Shown here one piece after another: positions 17,834-25,278 of a stretch of 64,000 nt of DNA. The stretch's first letter is position 1. The number at the start of each line of letters is the position of its first letter. The position numbers and the translations under genes were made by a program. The stretch is taken from assembly GCF_002167005.1 (NCBI RefSeq), contig NZ_NHTN01000021.1:1-64000 (forward strand). The letters are read 5' to 3'. The DNA comes from Indiicoccus explosivorum. GTDB taxonomy: Bacteria; Bacillota; Bacilli; Bacillales_A; Planococcaceae. The notes beneath the pieces were generated by a model, which had not been told where the DNA came from, did no database searches, and saw only the letters and a program-made list of their open reading frames with translations.

Positions 17834-18289
17834 TTGACGATCCGATTTACGGTGTACGACGGAATACCTGGTGAAGACGTGCTGGCCGGATTGGTCCGAT
17901 TCCATGAGCGCATTTTCGGCAGCTCAGATGACTTGGCAGGCAGAATGCGCGAAAAGCCGAAGCTGCACATCGTTACCGCATCCGATGAGCAAACGATTGT
18001 CGGTTATAAGATCGGCTACGCGCTGAACCGCGAGCAGTTCTACAGCTGGCTCGGCGGCGTGGATCCTGAGTACCGGAGCCGGGGCATCGCTTCCGAACTG
18101 ATGGACCGGCAGCACCAGCATGCAAAGGCGAGCGGATACCGCTCTATTCAGACACAGACGAAGAATAAATGGCGGGACATGCTCATCCTGAACCTCAAGC
18201 ACGGGTTCGATGTCATTGGAACGTATACGGATTCCGAGGGCGAACCTAAAATCATACTCGAGAAAAACTTCGCCGATTCCAATCGCTAA
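17834..18289 (+). CDS. GNAT family N-acetyltransferase
   Basis: About 151 residues. The acetyl-CoA binding segment is GVDPEYRSRGIASELMDR (about residues 75-92), matching the R/QxxGxG/A motif of GNAT enzymes, and the C-terminal NLKHGFDVIGTY strand is typical. The substrate is unknown. The TTG at 17834 is preferred: GGAGGG lies 6 nt before it, whereas the ATG at 17828 directly touches the same GGAGGG. It is the last gene of the PfpI-methyltransferase-GNAT operon. Confidence 0.8.
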   Translation: MTIRFTVYDGIPGEDVLAGLVRFHERIFGSSDDLAGRMREKPKLHIVTASDEQTIVGYKIGYALNREQFYSWLGGVDPEYRSRGIASELMDRQHQHAKASGYRSIQTQTKNKWRDMLILNLKHGFDVIGTYTDSEGEPKIILEKNFADSNR

Positions 18290-18409
18290 AATTGCTTTAT
18301 AGCCGGGAGCGCATATCGTACATATAAGACGCTAGCTGCCCGTTCGGAGACGGTGCGTCATCCCTTTCATGAGGCGTATTCGCCAAAGGAAAGGCGGCGC
18401 ATTCTGTGA

Positions 18410-18456
18410 GATTCAGCATGCAGCAGCGGTATTTTTTGTTGGCGAAGCGGGATTAG
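18410..18456 (+). pseudogene. Relic resembling the 3' end of the upstream methyltransferase gene
   Basis: GCAGCAGCGGTATTT followed by T-T-G-x-T-G-G-C-G and a nearby stop closely matches the last codons of the methyltransferase at 17765-17800 (product ending TQQRYLLVAVI; here MQQRYFLLAKRD). This suggests a former paralogous methyltransferase, now deleted except for its tail. Only about 40 bases support this. Confidence 0.35.
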
Positions 18457-18471
18457 CGCTTTGCAGCACGG

Positions 18472-18500
18472 TTGGTTTTAAGTCGATCGGGGTATATATT
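18472..18500 (+). promoter_or_regulatory. Promoter of the antisense (antitoxin) RNA
   Basis: TTGGTT (-35, 18472-18477), a 17-nt spacer, then TATATT (-10, 18495-18500). Transcription should start near 18507 and run toward the terminator at 18590-18633, opposite the toxin gene. There is no ORF on this strand, as expected for an RNA antitoxin. Confidence 0.6.
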
Positions 18501-18506
18501 ACAAGT

Positions 18507-18633
18507 GAAATATAAAAATACCGCCGGTGCTGGTACACCGACGGCAAGCAACGAACAGGTCCCTTCAAGGGGGCGGCTGCATCATCAGAAATAACCCGCC
18601 GAGCGCTCAACTCAAGGACGGGTTATTTTTTTT
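18507..18633 (+). ncRNA. Putative type I antitoxin RNA (RatA/SR4-like position)
   Basis: A short plus-strand transcript is predicted between the promoter at 18472-18500 and a strong intrinsic terminator: AATAACCCG (18590-18598) pairs with CGGGTTATT (18619-18627) and eight T residues follow. It overlaps the 3' end of the 27-aa toxin ORF and the toxin's own terminator. This 3'-overlap layout is that of TxpA/RatA and BsrG/SR4 in Bacillus subtilis, where the antisense RNA drives toxin mRNA decay. The RNA is inferred from promoter and terminator signals only. Confidence 0.55.
18511..18545 (-). terminator. Terminator of the toxin mRNA
   Basis: On the minus strand CCGTCGGTG and CACCGGCGG form a 9-bp stem (one G-U pair) around a 6-nt loop, followed by TATTTTTATA. 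It lies 78 nt beyond the toxin stop codon and within the antisense RNA. Confidence 0.65.
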
Positions 18634-18706
18634 GGTTTGATGAAGCTACGGCCAGCAGCAGGACGGCAAAAGCTATCGCAAACAGCAATGCCTCGTACAC
18701 TGTCAT
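18623..18706 (-). CDS. Holin-like type I toxin peptide (TxpA/BsrG class)
   Basis: A 27-residue peptide beginning MTVYEALLFAIAFAVLLLA, with one hydrophobic helix and a lysine-rich end (SSNQKK). It matches the putative holin-like toxin family, whose members typically begin MTVYEAL and insert in the membrane. A very strong RBS (GGGGGTGG) lies 5 nt upstream of the ATG. A CCCC tract about 15 nt upstream could fold onto that RBS, a feature known to hold back translation of such toxins. With the antisense RNA on the other strand this forms a type I toxin-antitoxin locus. Confidence 0.75.
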   Translation of the reverse strand: MTVYEALLFAIAFAVLLLAVASSNQKK

Positions 18707-18752
18707 CTCTACCACCCCCTTCCGTTCGGGGATAGCCGCCCGCCCTGAAAGA

Positions 18753-18887
18753 TGTCCCTGTGTCAGAAATGATTCTGTCAATTTACATCATTGAATTTTA
18801 TTGCAGCTCACGTCCAGTACAACCAATAACTGATTTCATTCTATGCAATTGTAGTGAATAAACTGAATCGTTTTCAGCACAGGGACA
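18753..18887. repeat. REPIN-like element with TGTCCCTGTG inverted ends
   Basis: The segment begins TGTCCCTGTGTCAGAAA (18753) and ends TTTTCAGCACAGGGACA (18887), an imperfect inverted pair enclosing about 100 bases. The right 60 bases (18828-18887) recur at 20659-20718 with one mismatch, and part recurs at 2345-2377. Short palindromic ends in dispersed copies fit a REP/REPIN or MITE family mobilised in trans. No transposase is in the window. Confidence 0.6.
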
Positions 18888-18891
18888 AAAT

Positions 18892-18930
18892 AAAACCCGC
18901 CTTCCAGTTCAGAACCGGAAGACGGGTTTT
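18892..18930 (-). terminator. Terminator of nhaC
   Basis: AAAACCCGCCTTCC and GGAAGACGGGTTTT form a 14-bp stem with one mismatch, immediately after the nhaC stop; T-rich tracts lie on both sides. Confidence 0.8.
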
Positions 18931-18931
18931 A

Positions 18932-20458
18932 TTATTTTACGGCATATGGCACCACGGCGCGGCCGCGGCCTTTTCTGGATAGGACAAAGAGCGACAGGAA
19001 CAGCAGGAAGACTGTCAGCAGCAAGGTGTAGACGCTGCCTGTCAGGCCGGCGATCACATAGCCGACGAGCGCGACAGATGCGTTCAATAGCGCATACGGC
19101 AGCTGGGTTTTGACGTGGTCGATGTGGTCCGCCCCCGCACCCGTCGACGACAGGATCGTCGTATCGGAAATCGGCGAGCAGTGGTCCCCGAAGATCCCGC
19201 CGGACAGCACGGCACCTATGCATACGAGAAGTGGTGCATCCAGCCCGATGGCCATCGGAATGGCGATCGGCAGCATGATGGCGAATGTTCCCCACGAAGT
19301 GCCGGACGCAATCGCCATAACCGCCCCGATGATGAACAGCAGGGCCGGAATGATGAACGGCGGTACGTTTTCCCGCATCGCTTCGACGATATAGGCGGCC
19401 GTCCCCATCTCGCCGATCACTTTGCCTAACGACCAGGCGAGCACAAGGGTCGCCGCGACATACACCATCTTCTGCATGCCGCCTGTGTAAATCTCGAAGA
19501 TCTGTTCAAACGTTTTCACTTTATAGATCAGCATGAGTCCCATCAGCACGGCCGCTGCAAACAAGTATGCGGTCGTCAGGGCGATGCGGAAATCCCCGCC
19601 GGCAACCGGCGTAACCGGAAACCCTTTTGAGACGAGCAGTCCGAACAGCGTGACGAAGAGCACAAGCAGCGGCAGCCAGATGAGGATGGCATGGCTGCCT
19701 TTCCCGAGTTCTTCCGTCTCTCCTGCCCGTCTGAGCGGCTTTGCTTCCGGCCAGTACAGCTGGCCGGTCTGCTGCATCCGCTGTTCAGCTTTCGCCATCG
19801 GTCCGAAGTCGAATTTCGAAAAAGCGATCACCGGGACGAGGATGACAGTAAGAATGGCGTAGAACTGGAACGGAATCACCTGGACGAATGTCGTAAATTC
19901 AGAAGCCGCTATGCCCGCGCGATCGAACTCTTCCTTGAGGATCCCCATGATATACACGCCCCAGCCGATGAACGGGATCAGCACCGCTACCGGCGAAGCC
20001 GTTGAATCGATGATCCAGGCGAGTTTTTCGCGCGAAATCTTCAGTTTATCGAAGATTTTCTCGAACACAGGTCCGACAATGAGCGGAGTGCCGAGATCCG
20101 AGAAGAAAATGACGATCCCCCCTGCCCATGCTGAAACTTGGGCCTTGCCCCGGGAAGTGATGCGTTTCACGGTTTTCTCTGCCAGCGCCGCGCCTCCCCC
20201 GGATTTTTCCACAAGCGCCACAAAGCCGCCGATGAAAAACAGCAGGACGAGAATGGCGGCGTTATAGCTGTCCGTCAGCTGCAGGAATAAATATTCACCG
20301 ATCGTGCCTGTCGTTGCTTGCAGCGGATTGCCGCCACTTAAAATCAGCACCCCTGAGAACACACCGAAAAACAGCGAAATCAGCACGTTCTTCGTCACGA
20401 CCGCCAATATCACGGCCACGATCGGCGCAATCAATGATAAAAAGCCCATATGTTCCAT
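18932..20458 (-). CDS. nhaC: NhaC-family Na+/H+ antiporter
   Basis: 508 residues with about 11-12 membrane segments. NhaC family marks: SGTSWGTFAIMLPIAIPMA (about residues 388-406), GGIFGDHCSPISDTTILSS (about 425-443) and FFSDLGTPLIVGP near 115. It exchanges sodium, or an organic acid pair as in MleN, for protons across the cell membrane; the substrate cannot be told from sequence. GAAGGG precedes the ATG at 20458. The gene stands alone with its own terminator and is flanked by direct 60-bp repeats (18828-18887 and 20659-20718). Confidence 0.85.
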   Translation of the reverse strand: MEHMGFLSLIAPIVAVILAVVTKNVLISLFFGVFSGVLILSGGNPLQATTGTIGEYLFLQLTDSYNAAILVLLFFIGGFVALVEKSGGGAALAEKTVKRITSRGKAQVSAWAGGIVIFFSDLGTPLIVGPVFEKIFDKLKISREKLAWIIDSTASPVAVLIPFIGWGVYIMGILKEEFDRAGIAASEFTTFVQVIPFQFYAILTVILVPVIAFSKFDFGPMAKAEQRMQQTGQLYWPEAKPLRRAGETEELGKGSHAILIWLPLLVLFVTLFGLLVSKGFPVTPVAGGDFRIALTTAYLFAAAVLMGLMLIYKVKTFEQIFEIYTGGMQKMVYVAATLVLAWSLGKVIGEMGTAAYIVEAMRENVPPFIIPALLFIIGAVMAIASGTSWGTFAIMLPIAIPMAIGLDAPLLVCIGAVLSGGIFGDHCSPISDTTILSSTGAGADHIDHVKTQLPYALLNASVALVGYVIAGLTGSVYTLLLTVFLLFLSLFVLSRKGRGRAVVPYAVK

Positions 20459-20658
20459 CCATTAACCCTTCTTCCTTTATGTATATTTATTATTAATTAA
20501 TCATAATAATTCAAAAGGGAAACCGCAAGCTTTTCTGAAAACTTTTTTCAGCATTTTTGTCCTCCGTCTGCAGGGAATCAAACAAGACCCGTACACAACC
20601 AAATTTGACCGCTTTTGATGATGACTAGCACAGCAGCTGCAAACCGAGCACCACCACT

Positions 20659-20718
20659 AACTGATTTCATTCTATGCAATTGTAGTGAATAAACTGAATC
20701 GTTATCAGCACAGGGACA
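20659..20718. repeat. Second copy of the 60-bp repeat flanking nhaC
   Basis: From AACTGATTTCATTC to CACAGGGACA this matches 18828-18887 in 59 of 60 positions, in the same orientation, with nhaC between them. A further CAGGGACAC follows within 15 bases. The remainder of the gap between nhaC and the HTH gene (20459-20841) holds no gene I can support. Confidence 0.8.
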
Positions 20719-20841
20719 CAACTACAGGGACACAACCAATAGGTCTTGGCCGATAAAGGGATGACAGGTTTCAAAAGTTTCGTTATTTTCTTTTCTTTCG
20801 TCTTAGAGCCAAATATAATAGAGAAAAACGAGGTGATTGAC

Positions 20842-21285
20842 ATGCTCGAATTGCTTAATTCAGTGAAATCACTGCCTTCTGATGAACGGATCAAAAGTAA
20901 GCGTGCGCGGGAATACGTAAAGCTGATGCGGCTGTATGAAGAGCTGGAACGGGAAAAAACGAGGCTTGACCGCGAACTGCAAGAAGACGAAAAACAAGAG
21001 GCGTTTGAAGCGCTTAGCAGAGAATTCAATATTCCACCTTACGTGACGGTGAGAGATGCCGCAGAAATCATGGGGATCAGTCCTCAAATGATTCGGCGCT
21101 ATTGCGCTGAAGGAAAGCTTTCCGCTCAGCAGACGCTCGAAGGCAGTGGAAAGTGGCGCATCGCAACAGCTCAACTGATGGAGCAGCCCAATTGGGAACG
21201 ATTCATCGACAAAAGGGCCAAACTCAAGAAGCAATCAGCAGCACTTGCCGATGAAGTGCTGACTCAGTTGGATTCCGGAGTTTAA
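20842..21285 (+). CDS. HTH antitoxin-like DNA-binding protein
   Basis: 147 residues from the ATG at 20842 (CGAGGTG 7 nt upstream; the frame opens earlier but without an RBS). A charged helical N-terminus (residues 10-65) precedes a MerR/excisionase-type helix-turn-helix, TVRDAAEIMGISPQMIRRYC (about 69-88), with a wing GSGKWRI. It lies 5 nt before a PIN-domain gene, the usual order of antitoxin then toxin. It probably binds its own promoter. Confidence 0.75.
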   Translation: MLELLNSVKSLPSDERIKSKRAREYVKLMRLYEELEREKTRLDRELQEDEKQEAFEALSREFNIPPYVTVRDAAEIMGISPQMIRRYCAEGKLSAQQTLEGSGKWRIATAQLMEQPNWERFIDKRAKLKKQSAALADEVLTQLDSGV

Positions 21286-21290
21286 GCACC

Positions 21291-21860
21291 ATGGTGGATG
21301 ATTTCAAACAGTACACGGTTGATACGAACGTTATAAGATACCATGCCAACAAAACAGGCGAACCTGATTTACGGCTTGCTGCTAAAATTTTCTGGAGAAA
21401 AATAAAGAGTGAGGTTGCTGAAGGATCCGCAATCATACTTGTTCCTGCGGAAGTTAAAAGAGAGCTGGAGATCCAATCCTATACACTTAGTGGGAACGAG
21501 AACATGCGCGTGCGAAAACTATTAGATGTGTGTCAGGAGACTTCTCCTCCTGTGTCTGATGAGTTGGAGCATTCCATCCGTAAAATGACCGCTTATTTAC
21601 GGGCTAACTTCAAAGATACTCTTACTGCCGGGAAAATGGCGTATGGCGGTGTTTCCGACTCACGGATTCTTTATAGCGCATATGCTGCTGATAGTGTCTT
21701 AGTTACTGCTAATGTGAAAGATTTTCTGCTGTATCCATTGCTGTTCCCACACAAAGAACGACTGTTATATAATTTGATGATCAATGATTTCATTCAATTT
21801 CCTGAGGAAACACATAGAGCTGTCTGGTCAGACGCGAATTTCAAAGCGCTGTTCCAGTAG
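21291..21860 (+). CDS. PIN-domain toxin (DUF4411-like)
   Basis: 189 residues. The PIN nuclease acidic residues are visible: YTVDTNVIRYHA (first Asp, about residue 11), a Glu in VPAEVKRELE (about 57), GVSDSRILYSAYAADS (Asp near 123) and TANVKDF (about 140). PIN toxins cut RNA. It lies 5 nt after the HTH gene, forming a type II toxin-antitoxin pair. The RBS is weak (GGAG 10 nt before the ATG), consistent with translational coupling. No truncation is seen. Confidence 0.75.
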   Translation: MVDDFKQYTVDTNVIRYHANKTGEPDLRLAAKIFWRKIKSEVAEGSAIILVPAEVKRELEIQSYTLSGNENMRVRKLLDVCQETSPPVSDELEHSIRKMTAYLRANFKDTLTAGKMAYGGVSDSRILYSAYAADSVLVTANVKDFLLYPLLFPHKERLLYNLMINDFIQFPEETHRAVWSDANFKALFQ

Positions 21861-22032
21861 CAGAGCAAGATGCGGAGTTTGCCGATGAGTAGAATCTGTG
21901 GCGGATAAAATTCATGATTCGCCTGATGGTGTGACATGCTACTATGCCGTGAACAGCCTGCAAAAGCCCCTGCAGGAGACAATGATCCAGCACTTTTTCT
22001 TCCTCTTTTATTCCGATTTGAACAGGCCGAAA

Positions 22033-22065
22033 AAACGCCGCCTCCACTGTTGGAGCGCGGCGTTT
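22033..22065 (-). terminator. Terminator of glpQ
   Basis: AAACGCCGC and GCGGCGTTT form a 9-bp stem with inner pairs around CTGT; on the minus strand a T-run follows. The rest of 21861-22032 shows no gene. Confidence 0.75.
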
Positions 22066-22090
22066 CTGTATAGTCCTGCGTTATTCGTCT

Positions 22091-22990
22091 TCAGCTTGCC
22101 TCTTCGTATTCCTTCAGCACATCCCGCAGGAGATCCGGGAAGTTCGTGAACATGCCGGTCACGCCCCAGTCGATCACTTTCCGCATGTCGTCTTTCGTGT
22201 TCACGGTGTACGGGTGCATCATGAGGCCGGCGTCCACGACTTGGCGGACGTATTTCTCATCGATGCCGTTATGGTTCGCGCCGATTCCGACGGCGTAGTC
22301 ATCGATTTCGTCCAGCTCTTTATCCGTGATCGTGCCGATCCCAAAATATGTGAACAGCCGCACGAGCGGGACGATGGAATTCAAGTCGTGCAGCTTTTGA
22401 AGGCTTTCCGGACTGAATGATTGGATAAGGACGTGGCTTTCCTTCGGATCCTTGCCGATCAGTTTGTACTTCTCGAGGACCCGGATCAGCTCTTCTTCCA
22501 TGCCTGGGTAAATGCCCGGCTCTTTCGTCTCGATGTAGTACCGTTCGTCCGTCCCGAATTCCTGAATGATTTCCTCCAGAGTCGGAACGGTAAGGCCGAC
22601 ATAGTGCGGCTGCGCTTTATGCGGGTACATGTCGTTGAACCAGGAGCCCGCGTCGAGTTTCTTCAGTTCTTCGAGCGTGAAATCCTTCACGAGCCCGGTG
22701 CCGTTCGTCGTCCGGTCGACACGCTCGTCATGCATCGCGACGAGCACGCCGTCTTTCGTCATCTGCAGGTCCACTTCGATGAAATCCCCGAGCATCGTGC
22801 CGCCCATCCGGTAGCCTTCGATCGTGTGCTCCGGCGCATGGCCCGAAGCGCCGCGGTGCGCCACGTTCCAGATCGGGACCGGTTCTGTCGGGATCACTTT
22901 TTCATCTTCGTGGAGCGCCTTCTGCTTCGCCCTCGATTCTTCATCGATCATGACGGCGACCAGTGTGCCTTCCGAATCTTTTTTCTGCAT
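22091..22990 (-). CDS. glpQ: Glycerophosphodiester phosphodiesterase
   Basis: 299 residues. GDPD catalytic motifs: VAHRGASGHAPEHTIEGY (about residues 43-60; His-Arg and the Glu of PEHT), EVDLQMTKDG (metal ligands Glu and Asp, about 73-82) and AMHDERVDRTTNGTG (catalytic His, about 88). It hydrolyses glycerophosphodiesters to glycerol 3-phosphate and an alcohol. No signal peptide is seen, so it should be cytosolic, unlike exported GlpQ forms. It has its own terminator; GGGAGAG lies before the ATG. Confidence 0.85.
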   Translation of the reverse strand: MQKKDSEGTLVAVMIDEESRAKQKALHEDEKVIPTEPVPIWNVAHRGASGHAPEHTIEGYRMGGTMLGDFIEVDLQMTKDGVLVAMHDERVDRTTNGTGLVKDFTLEELKKLDAGSWFNDMYPHKAQPHYVGLTVPTLEEIIQEFGTDERYYIETKEPGIYPGMEEELIRVLEKYKLIGKDPKESHVLIQSFSPESLQKLHDLNSIVPLVRLFTYFGIGTITDKELDEIDDYAVGIGANHNGIDEKYVRQVVDAGLMMHPYTVNTKDDMRKVIDWGVTGMFTNFPDLLRDVLKEYEEAS

Positions 22991-23242
22991 GCTGAATCTC
23001 TCCCTTTCCGCTGTCTGTCCGATGCCGGTCGGCGGATGCTTCCGTGTACCGGCATTCTCAGCCTTCCGGCGGTTCGCAAAAATCCCATATTTCTATTTTC
23101 CCGTAACCACCCCGACGAAACTAAAAACTGCCCTGCCGAAGCACTGATTTTATTGGAATAAAAGAAGGGAATTCTTGGTACACGACGTCCTGCCCGGAGA
23201 TCGGGCGCCTTCCGGCATCCGCCCTCTCCTGGCAGCCTTCCG

Positions 23243-23539
23243 CTAGTGCACGATAACTTCCTCCGCGATGAGCTGCCCTTCACTCAGGAGCTCGTCATTG
23301 GCCTCCGGCAAGACAGTCACACGGGATTCCTCTTCCAGCTCCTCGAACGAGTCGACGGATCCGCTGAATACCGTGCTGTCTGTAATCGTCACTTCGTACG
23401 CCGGAGACTCCGCCTCCGGATCATCGACCGGAATCCCGAGAATGAAGCTGTCCGCAAACTTCTCCATGACGACGCCTTCGTAGTCACTGCTGCATCCGCT
23501 TAAGAGGAGCAATAAAATCAATAGAATCATCCGCATCAT
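23243..23539 (-). CDS. Small lipoprotein, DUF3221-like
   Basis: 98 residues from the ATG at 23539. A signal peptide of leucines ends in the lipobox LLSGC, so the mature protein is a membrane-tethered lipoprotein. The mature part (YEGVVMEKFADSFILGI, a YEVTITDSTVFSG strand and a closing EGQLIAEEV) looks like a small OB-like domain of the DUF3221/YobA sort. Function unknown. GGGAG about 9 nt upstream supports the start; the longer frame lacks an RBS. Confidence 0.65.
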   Translation of the reverse strand: MMRMILLILLLLLSGCSSDYEGVVMEKFADSFILGIPVDDPEAESPAYEVTITDSTVFSGSVDSFEELEEESRVTVLPEANDELLSEGQLIAEEVIVH

Positions 23540-23748
23540 TTTCTGTCGTCTCCCTTCACTGAAACCAAGCTGCAGCCATTCATCGGTTATCATGGGGCTC
23601 AACGCTGGCTGTCCATTCGAGCATGACTCGTTTAGGAAATAGTCGGTTCCAAATCCCGGAAAGTTTCAGGCAGTCTGTGGGTGCGGAGCCATTCTTTCAG
23701 ATCGTCCTACTGTCAGCAGCTTTGTTGAGGGTTTTCTCGAAAACTAAA

Positions 23749-23779
23749 AGCTTGGACAAGTTCCTGTCCAAGCTCTTTT
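23749..23779. terminator. Terminator hairpin
   Basis: AGCTTGGACA and TGTCCAAGCT form a perfect 10-bp stem with a 6-nt loop, followed by CTTTTT on the plus strand and TTTTAGTTTT on the minus strand. It probably ends the minus-strand gene at 23818-24117. Confidence 0.7.
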
Positions 23780-23817
23780 TCTCAATTCTTCCTTATGACA
23801 AAAGGGCAACCCCGAAG

Positions 23818-24117
23818 TCATTCCTCCCGGTGGATCACTTGCAAGCCGCCGTTCTCCATGATCCGGACCGGCTGATAGCTATCCAGGAATTCTTTTCCTA
23901 CATAGCCGGTGGAATTCAACTCTTCCGCACCTCTTATATAAGCTTCTTTATCCGTAATCAGCCGGTAAAAAAAGCACCGGCTTCCCGCTTCGTCTGTCGC
24001 CTCTTCGAAGACGAATCGCTCGCCGAACCGCTCTTCAAAGAACGTCCGCGCTTCTTCATGGCTTTTGAACCGCGGCAGTCCGGCTTCTTCGCGCCTGCCG
24101 ATTCCGTTTGTATCCAC
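23818..24117 (-). CDS. Small protein of unknown function
   Basis: 99 residues from the GTG at 24117, chosen because AGGAGG lies 9 nt upstream; an ATG in another frame sits closer but leads only to an overlapping shadow ORF. The protein (RFKSHEEARTFFEERFGERF, then RCFFYRLITDKEAYIRG and GLQVIHREE) has no motif I recognise, no membrane segment and no signal peptide. Confidence 0.55.
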   Translation of the reverse strand: MDTNGIGRREEAGLPRFKSHEEARTFFEERFGERFVFEEATDEAGSRCFFYRLITDKEAYIRGAEELNSTGYVGKEFLDSYQPVRIMENGGLQVIHREE

Positions 24118-24339
24118 GATTTCATCCCTCCTAACTGTCCCATTCATCCAATCATCTTGTGTTGGAATAAAAGATGATCCTTCATTCACAGTTTATCGCA
24201 ATTTCTGGTTTGCTTCCTTTTCAGTGCACCGCTCGAAAATTTTATCGAAATTCAATAAAAAAAGAACGAAAAACAGAAACTTACCGCGAACCCGCTTCGT
24301 CTTGTTCTAGTACAAAGACTAAAAAAGGAGCGAGTTTTC

Positions 24340-25146
24340 GTGCGGGATTTTATTCGATTCGGTTATTTGCAGGCGCTGTGCTGCATTTTCCCGGTCATCA
24401 TTTTCGCGGCGCTTGCGGTCTCGAAGGTTGTGGAGGTACCGGGATTGCCCCGCTATGACCTGATTCTGCTCATCTGCCTGGCCGGCCAGGTGTTCATGGT
24501 GGCATCGCGCCTTGAATCACGGGATGAACTGAAAGTGATCTGCGTGTTCCATGCGATCGGACTTGCGCTGGAACTGTACAAAGTGCACATGGGGTCGTGG
24601 GCGTATCCGGAAGACGCGTACACGAAGTTTTTCGGGGTGCCGCTGTACAGCGGATTTATGTATGCGAGTGTCGCGAGCTATTTGTGCCAATCCTGGCGGC
24701 GCATGGAACTGAAAATGTACAGCTGGCCGCATCCGGCGCTGACCGTGCTCATTTCGGCACTCATTTACTTTAATTTCTTCACGCATCACTTCACGTATGA
24801 TTTCCGCTGGGTGCTGAAAGGGATGCTCGTCTTTATTTTTTTCAAGACGATGGTGACGTTCCGGGTGAACGGCCACCTCTATAAAATGCCGCTGCTCCTG
24901 TCGTTCGTGCTCATCGGGTTTTTCATCTGGATCGCGGAGAACATTTCGACGTTCCTCGGCGCGTGGCAGTATCCCGGCCAGGCAGCGAGCTGGTCGGTCG
25001 TGCATATCGGCAAGATCAGTTCGTGGTCGCTGCTCGTCATCATCTCCGTGATCATCGTCGCACAGCTGAAGCGGGTGAAGAGCGGGGAGGATTTGCCGGA
25101 ATTTGCGGGGGAACGCCGGACGGCCAGGAAAGCGGGCGGCGGCTGA
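24340..25146 (+). CDS. DUF817 family integral membrane protein
   Basis: 268 residues with about eight membrane helices. Conserved blocks such as HAIGLALELYKVHMGSWAYP and FGVPLYSGFMYASVASYLCQ are characteristic of DUF817 (Bacillus YoaT-like). The function is unknown. It starts with GTG at 24340, with GGAG 9 nt upstream. It stands alone between a divergent small gene and the convergent sugar-acid operon. Confidence 0.8.
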   Translation: MRDFIRFGYLQALCCIFPVIIFAALAVSKVVEVPGLPRYDLILLICLAGQVFMVASRLESRDELKVICVFHAIGLALELYKVHMGSWAYPEDAYTKFFGVPLYSGFMYASVASYLCQSWRRMELKMYSWPHPALTVLISALIYFNFFTHHFTYDFRWVLKGMLVFIFFKTMVTFRVNGHLYKMPLLLSFVLIGFFIWIAENISTFLGAWQYPGQAASWSVVHIGKISSWSLLVIISVIIVAQLKRVKSGEDLPEFAGERRTARKAGGG

Positions 25147-25159
25147 ACGCGCTGAGTTG

Positions 25160-25186
25160 CAGGAGTGCCTGGCACCGGTGGGGCGG
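25160..25186. repeat. REP-like element with GTGCCTGGCAC core, copy 1
   Basis: 27 bases from CAGGAGTGCCTGGCACC to GGGGCGG are identical to 35460-35486; the palindromic core GGTGCCAGGCACC recurs inverted at 41460-41472. The element lies between convergent genes, the usual place for REP sequences. Confidence 0.7.
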
Positions 25187-25239
25187 CAGGATGCATCGAA
25201 AATGGATGAAGGGTTTACCGACAGTATTTCACGGCATGA

Positions 25240-25269
25240 GAAAAAGCTATAAACTGAGCCGTTTATAGC
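25240..25269 (-). terminator. Terminator of the gudD-gntR transcript
   Basis: GCTATAAAC and GTTTATAGC form a perfect 9-bp stem with loop TGAGCC; on the minus strand CTTTTT follows. Confidence 0.8.
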
Positions 25270-25278
25270 CTTCTCTGC

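Noticed and set aside
18753-18782. A TTGACA -35 box for the type I toxin gene on the minus strand
   Set aside because: TTGACA occurs at 18782-18777 but no acceptable -10 lies 16-18 nt downstream, so I did not assign the toxin promoter.
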